64,000 bases of DNA, from assembly GCF_036711975.1 (NCBI RefSeq), contig NC_091973.1, positions 6,076,001-6,140,000 on the forward strand, written 5' to 3'. The number at the start of each line of letters is the position of its first letter. Position 1 is the stretch's first letter. This document shows, one piece after another, positions 59,601 to 64,000 of the stretch. The DNA is from Onthophagus taurus. Its lineage: Eukaryota; Arthropoda; Insecta; Coleoptera; Scarabaeidae. Both the position numbers and the translations under genes were made by a program. The notes below the pieces were generated by a model. It worked only from the letters and a program-made list of their open reading frames with translations, was not told the origin of the DNA and made no database searches.

Positions 59601-62247
59601 ACAAAAAATGTAAAACAAATTAGTGACTGATGGTCATCAAAAATTGGAGAAAAATCAGAATTTATTTAATGTATTCGGTGTTATGAAACAACCATATTGG
59701 CGGAGAGAGAAGAAGAGACCTAATAAATCTCTTCTCGCCTATTAGTTTCTCTGAAACTTTCGGCTGATGATGGAACGTTGATTCCGAAACCGGTTTCGAT
59801 TTATATATTACAATAAAGCAAGTTAGAAGTTTTTATCTGTTTATGAATTTTTTTATTAAAATCTTGTATATGTTATTTTACATTATAAAATATTAATAAA
59901 AGGAAGAACAAAAAAACGGATAAAAATAGACAGAATATAATATTAAGTACAATAATGCATATTTTATTACATATTATTCGTTAAATTCTAAATATCAGGA
60001 AAACTACTAAAGTTAGATTTGTGACATACTTATCATTAATTAAAGGTAACTTGATGAGTTAGTAACATATACGGTTGTATAAACAAATTTAATGCTATTC
60101 ACAATATGATAAAATATATAGGGTGTTCCATTTAAAAATATCTACATGGAACAGCTTATATAAGGAAAAATAATTTTACGTAATAAATTGTATAAAGCAT
60201 TTTCTTCTTTCCCAAACGGTTTAGCAAATATCGTCCGCAGGGATACTAATAACTCAGCCTGTATATTACATATTATTATTACATATATTTATATGCGCAG
60301 AGAGAAAGAGTCTCTATTTTAAGTTAAAATTTTTTTGTATGTAATAATTTTTTTTGTAGGAATTACTCTTGGAACATGCCGATCTATTCTATCATTTCAA
60401 ATCGATCGCTCCTGCAGGTACGATAACGCAAGAAGACATCAAAGATATAACTGATGTCCTGCAGGACGATTTCAGGTGAGATGATGAGTTGTAATCATCT
60501 CATACTAATATAAATTGTTTATTTTTGACGTAAAATTGTGTAGGTATAAAATGCTAGATAGGTTGGACCAGGACAGGAAGTTGATGCTATTTCAGCACTT
60601 GGGTTTCGTTCATCATCCGCGAAGGGAACATTGTCCGGCTTATCCGAATTGTATGGATGCGTTGATTGAAAGGATATTAATGACTAAGGCGCATAGACCG
60701 TCTTCTTGGAACCGAAGCACGCAGTGGCTTCTTAACTCAGACAATAATCAGTTGAATCTCGTTTTGCTGGGTATCAACAACCTGGCGGAAGAGTTCGCTG
60801 CGAAAATTAGGGCACAATGTGAAGACGATGAGTACGAAATAGATTGCCAATTCTACAGTTTAGATTACAGAACAATAACTGGGGACGTTAGCTTACCGCA
60901 TAACTCATTCCGCACGGCAGAGTTTATACCGCACGGTAGTTTTTGCATATATTCAAACGCGGAATCATTCGAATACATTCGCGAGAGTTTAGAAAAAACA
61001 CTTCTTTCAAATTTGGAACAAGAGGATAAGCTCCCATTCCAAGGTTTACCGATAGTATTAATGTTTATTCAAGATTCATTCATCGAAGAAAAAGATATTT
61101 TAAAATTAAGAGAAGAAGGTCAAAGTCTTGCCGATAGTCTTCAATGTCCGTTTATGGACGTTTGTCTTGACCAAGTTAGCGACGAACAACTCGTATCCGA
61201 CGCCCTCCATCGTCTAGTGCAAAGTATACACCATCGCGCCGGCTTCTTTATTTATCAATCCGTTATTGAGTGCGTCGAACCGGATATTCGAATAATTATG
61301 TGCATGTTTTGCGGTGATCCGTATTCGGTGGAGAACGTTTTGGCTCCCTTACTATCTCATCAATGTTGCTTCCTTTCGGCCGCTCGCAGTATAATACTCG
61401 AAACGTTCCTCGGCGATTCCAAACGCAAAGTCGAGGTCATCATTTCCTCATTCCACGGTGCCAACGCTTTTAGAGACGAATTAGTACATGGATTTATACT
61501 CGTTTATTCCACCAAAAGGAAAGCATCACTTGCAACGTTAAACGCTTTTTCTATGAACATTCCAAATCTACCTATTCAAATTCTCGCTGTTACCGATTCC
61601 AATGCAGCGAATGCGTTCTTTAACAACGATTTAAGTCACGCTCTAATAACAGAGGGTAACGCTACAGCGGATCGATTACATGCACATTTTACTACATCAT
61701 CTGCCAATAGCCAACAAAAAAGTATGACGTATTTAAGATAAAAATATTTGTTTTTTTTACAAAACTTTTTTTAGCCGCATTTTTCACACCTTTCTTCAAG
61801 GAAGTTTGGGAGAAAAAGCCGGAAATAGAACAAGCATTCCATATGGAGGAGCCGGCCGGATTAGACGATAGCGGCGAAGGTACACTAGAACATCCAAGAT
61901 CGCAAAGAGGCCATCCGTTACCTCCCCCAAGGCACGAAAGTTATCATTTAAAACTCGATGGGTAAGTCAAATAATTTTGAAATAAACCACTAGACGTAAA
62001 ATACATATAAAAGGGTTGTGAAGAGTTTATGCGACCTTCTATTATACATTTCGAATCTTTTTCATTGGCTCAAAAAAAAGATGTAAAAAAATTTACAAAT
62101 CTAGGAGTGGTAGTGAACATTACGAACAACTAACGGACCTAAACGGTCCCGACGAGAGCGACCATAGTGATAAATATTCTCAAATTTACATGTACGGCAG
62201 CGAAAACGGAGATATTATATCATCAAAGAAGAGACATAATTTGCAAG
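50697..62247 (+). CDS. RhoGAPp190: RhoGAPp190 (p190 RhoGAP, ARHGAP5/35 family), 5' part
   Basis: Eight coding exons: 50697-50867, 50925-51835, 51895-52107, 52352-52538, 60360-60475, 60544-61721, 61775-61961 and 62105-62247 (about 1035 residues); the rest lies beyond the window. The start [20 protein letters not shown] matches the family. Order: N-terminal GTPase-like domain with P-loop GHAGVGKSC (26-34) and effector-side [12 protein letters not shown] and IVEQTEFID-like segments; FF repeats (about 270-500, [16 protein letters not shown] at the exon 4/5 join); [15 protein letters not shown]; then two pseudo-GTPase domains (about 540-900) with INLVLLG-like and [15 protein letters not shown]. 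The RhoGAP domain is further downstream. The protein switches off Rho at the membrane downstream of integrins and limits axon retraction in flies. Intron 4 is 7.8 kb. Confidence 0.93.
53030..56020 (+). repeat. ~301-bp tandem array, about 10 copies
   Basis: AGTCAAAGCCAGTAGGTAGA recurs near 53057, 53359, 53662, 53960, 54265, 54556, 54860, 55163, 55466 and 55770. Each unit carries TATACAGGCTGTTTATAAAG and, about 70 bases on, AACACCCCGTATATTG, an inverted pair. Units differ by a few percent. The last unit runs into TGTCATTATTGTACTTAA, as at 49110. Confidence 0.92.
56280..56345 (-). pseudogene. Mariner-type transposase C-terminal scrap
   Basis: The minus strand reads [13 protein letters not shown], the C-terminal signature (..AC....GGHFE.L) of the transposases at 44972 and 44640-44790. 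Only about 20 codons remain before the TTAA-flanked element. It links the 52.7-60.3 kb element to this transposase group. Confidence 0.55.
56375..59257 (-). mobile_element. TTAA-flanked element with a YqaJ-like nuclease remnant
   Basis: The ends GAGCCCACTTTACCA and TGGTAAAGTAGCCTC are inverted (two mismatches in 15), flanked by TTAA at 56371-56374 and 59258-59261. Size 2.88 kb. On the minus strand about 57265-57690 resembles a YqaJ-type exonuclease: [39 protein letters not shown] and [17 protein letters not shown] possible first exon starts near 58658 ([20 protein letters not shown]). Such nucleases accompany ISL2EU/PHIS-type DNA transposons, but no transposase was seen, so its class is open. 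It looks broken. Confidence 0.6.
59455..59494 (-). ncRNA. Hammerhead-ribozyme-like core, left arm
   Basis: On the minus strand: TCGG (stem I), CTGATGA, stem II GGAA/TTCC after one extra T, GAAA, the self-complementary ACCGGT as minimal stem III, T at the cut site, CCGA closing stem I. All core residues (CUGANGA, GAAA, NUH) are present. The extra T at 10.1 is a flaw. Activity is unknown. Confidence 0.4.
59760..59799 (+). ncRNA. Hammerhead-ribozyme-like core, right arm
   Basis: The same design as in the left arm: TCGG, CTGATGA, TGGAA...TTCC, GAAA, ACCGGT, T, then TCGA, so stem I has one G-U pair. Both arms keeping the fold suggests either recent inverted duplication or selection. Confidence 0.4.
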
Positions 62248-62309
62248 GTAAAAATATTATTTATCATCAACTTTATAAAAAATTAGTATTTATTAGTGGT
62301 GGAACGGAT

Positions 62310-64000
62310 ATCCGTTAAAAGTTAAAAGTGTCTTCTTTCCAATGAACCAACCCGTTTTGAATAATAACTTTTAGTTTTTGAGATCATGGATAATTTTCAA
62401 AATTCGCTATAAAATTAATTTCTTGAAGGATCCTTGTGGTAATATCACCAATTATTAATTAAAGTATTCTCTTTTTAATGCAAAAAACCGTTTTGCAAAA
62501 TCACTTTTAGTTTTTGAGAAATAAATTTTTGAAATGATCGAGAATTTTGCAATTTTCGCCGATTAAGTTTTAAAAATTCGTATAAAATTCATTTCTTGGA
62601 ATATGAGTATGAAAATTTCCCAAAGTGTTGATAAAAGTGTCTTCTTTCCAATGAACCAACCCGTTTTGAGAAATAACTTTTAGTTTTTGAGAAAACAATA
62701 CTTGAAGTTTTGATAATTTGCAATTTTCATCGATAATTTTCAAAATTCGCTATAAAATTAATTTCTTGAAGGATCCTTGTGGTAATATTACCAATTATTA
62801 ATTAAAGTATCCTCTTTTTAATACAACAAGCCGTTTTGGAAAATCGCTTTTAGTTTTTGAGAAATAAATTTTTGAAGTGATCGACAATTTTTTCGAATTT
62901 TGCAATTTTCGCCGATTAAGTTTTAAAAATTCGTATAAAATTCATTTCTTGGAATATGAGTATGAAAATTTCCTAAAGTGTTAATAAAAATGTCTTCTTT
63001 TCAATGAACCAACCCGTTTTGAAGAATAACTTTTAGTTTTTGAGAAAACAATATTTTAAGTTTTGATCAAATTTTCGATGTTACAATTTTCATCGATAAT
63101 TTTCAAAATTCGCTATAAAATTAATTTCTTGAAGGATCCTTGTGGAAATATCACCAATTATTAATTAAAGTATACTCTTTTTAATGCAAAAAGCCGTTTT
63201 GAAAAATCGCTTTTAGTTTTTGAGAAATAAATTTTTGAAGTGATCGACAATTTTTTCGAATTTTGCAATTTTCGCCGATTAAGTTTTAAAAATTCGTATA
63301 AAATTCATTTCTTGGAATATGAGTATGAAAATTTCCTAAAGTGTTAATAAAAATGTCTTCTTTTCAATGAACCAATCCGTTTTGAAGAATAACTTTTAGT
63401 TTTTGAGAAAACAATATTTGAAGTTTTGATAATTTGCAATTTTCATCGATAATTTTCAAAATTCGCTCTAAAATTAATTTCTTGAAGGATCCTTGTGGAA
63501 ATATCACCAATTATTAATTAAAGTATACTCTTTTTAATGCAAAAAGCCGTTTTGAAAAATCGCTTTTAGTTTTTGAGAAATAAATTTTTGAAGTGATCGA
63601 CAATTTTTTCGAATTTTGCAATTTTCGCCGATTAAGTTTTAAAAATTCGTATAAAATTCATTTCTTGGAATATGAGTATGAAAATTTCCTAAAGTGTTAA
63701 TAAAAATGTCTTCTTTTCAATGAACCAATCCGTTTTGAAGAATAACTTTTAGTTTTTGAGAAAACAATATTTGAAGTTTTGATAATTTGCAATTTTCATC
63801 GATAATTTTCAAAATTCGCTCTAAAATTAATTTCTTGAAGGATCCTTGTGGAAATATCACCAATTATTAATTAAAGTATCCTCTTTCTAATGCAAAAAGC
63901 CGTTTTGAAAAATCGCTTTTAGTTTTTGAGAAATAAATTTTTGAAATGATCGACAATTTTTTCGAATTTTTCAATTTTCGCCGATTAAGTTTTAAAAATT
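62310..64000 (+). repeat. ~354-bp tandem array running off the window end
   Basis: The marker GCCGATTAAGTTTTAAAAAT recurs near 62559, 62911, 63274, 63628 and 63981. Each unit has two sub-repeats, each with CCGTTTTGAA.AATAACTTTT or a close variant, followed by TTTTTGAGAAA. The same family is at 20.05-20.58 and 23.4-23.95 kb. It lies in RhoGAPp190 intron 8, just after the exon ending at 62247. Confidence 0.92.

Larger units (their letters stand above)
59397..59858. mobile_element. MITE-like element with ~110-bp inverted arms carrying hammerhead-like cores
   Basis: The left arm (AACTTCTAACTTGCTTTATT, then ATCGGAACCGGTTTCGGAAT) and right arm are inverted copies over about 100-110 bases. The centre is AT-rich and non-coding. 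Each arm holds CTGATGA...CGAAACCGGTT, listed separately. Confidence 0.8.
52713..60265. mobile_element. 7.5-kb element with ~240-bp inverted ends in RhoGAPp190 intron 4
   Basis: The left end TATACAGGGTGAGTTATTAA with TATAGTTACTAAACCGTTTG (52713 on) is matched, inverted, near 60190-60265 (AAACGGTTTAGCAAATAT, ACTAATAACTCAGCCTGTAT). Similarity runs about 240 bases and includes a smaller hairpin TATACAGAATGTTCCATTTT / AAATGGAACATCCTGTATA. Inside are the 301-bp array, a mariner-type transposase tail, a TTAA-flanked element and a hammerhead-like MITE. It fills almost the whole intron. Whether it moved as one unit is not shown. Confidence 0.7.

Overview
The window looks like an insect chromosome segment, possibly a beetle. 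It has AT-rich spliced genes with GT-AG introns, insect-type gene models (Ssdp with a 10-residue microexon, Ptp69D, RhoGAPp190), and many Tc1/mariner, hAT and pogo remnants. No bacterial operons, rRNA, tRNA or CRISPR arrays were seen. Exon limits were read by eye from splice sites, reading phase and remembered family sequences; no alignment was run.

Layout. 1-3033: 3' part of Ssdp (+). 4416-6125: an SV2-like transporter (-) with a TATA box upstream. 7319-8563: an unrecognised signal-peptide/one-TM protein (+). 9424-19731: receptor phosphatase Ptp69D (-), whose second intron is mostly a tandem-repeat element and whose last intron holds a mariner remnant. 21076-24858: a PPM1H-type phosphatase (-), divergent from ALG10 (25143-28657, +), which has an 11-copy satellite in its only intron. 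28.8-31.5 kb: a graveyard of pogo/Tigger, mariner and hAT remnants. 31.5-42.9 kb: a rearranged block with a palindromic satellite, a THAP-domain gene, a truncated THAP copy, an intact galactose mutarotase gene (-) and three damaged copies of it. 43.15-46.67 kb: nested mariner-type elements plus a LINE fragment. 50697 to beyond 62247: the first eight coding exons of RhoGAPp190 (+), with a 7.8 kb intron holding a 7.5 kb inverted-repeat element. The window ends inside a 354-bp tandem array in the next intron.

The host genes do not form a pathway. Ptp69D and RhoGAPp190 both act in axon and cytoskeletal signalling, ALG10 in N-glycan assembly, mutarotase in galactose use, Ssdp in LIM-domain transcription complexes. 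The most interesting material is the repeats. A short inverted module with TATACAGG.TGTTC ends recurs in several otherwise unrelated tandem arrays and matches the ends of a mariner-type transposon here that has a transposase. Hammerhead-ribozyme-like cores lie at the ends of two elements. A palindromic satellite appears to have spread together with pieces of two host genes.
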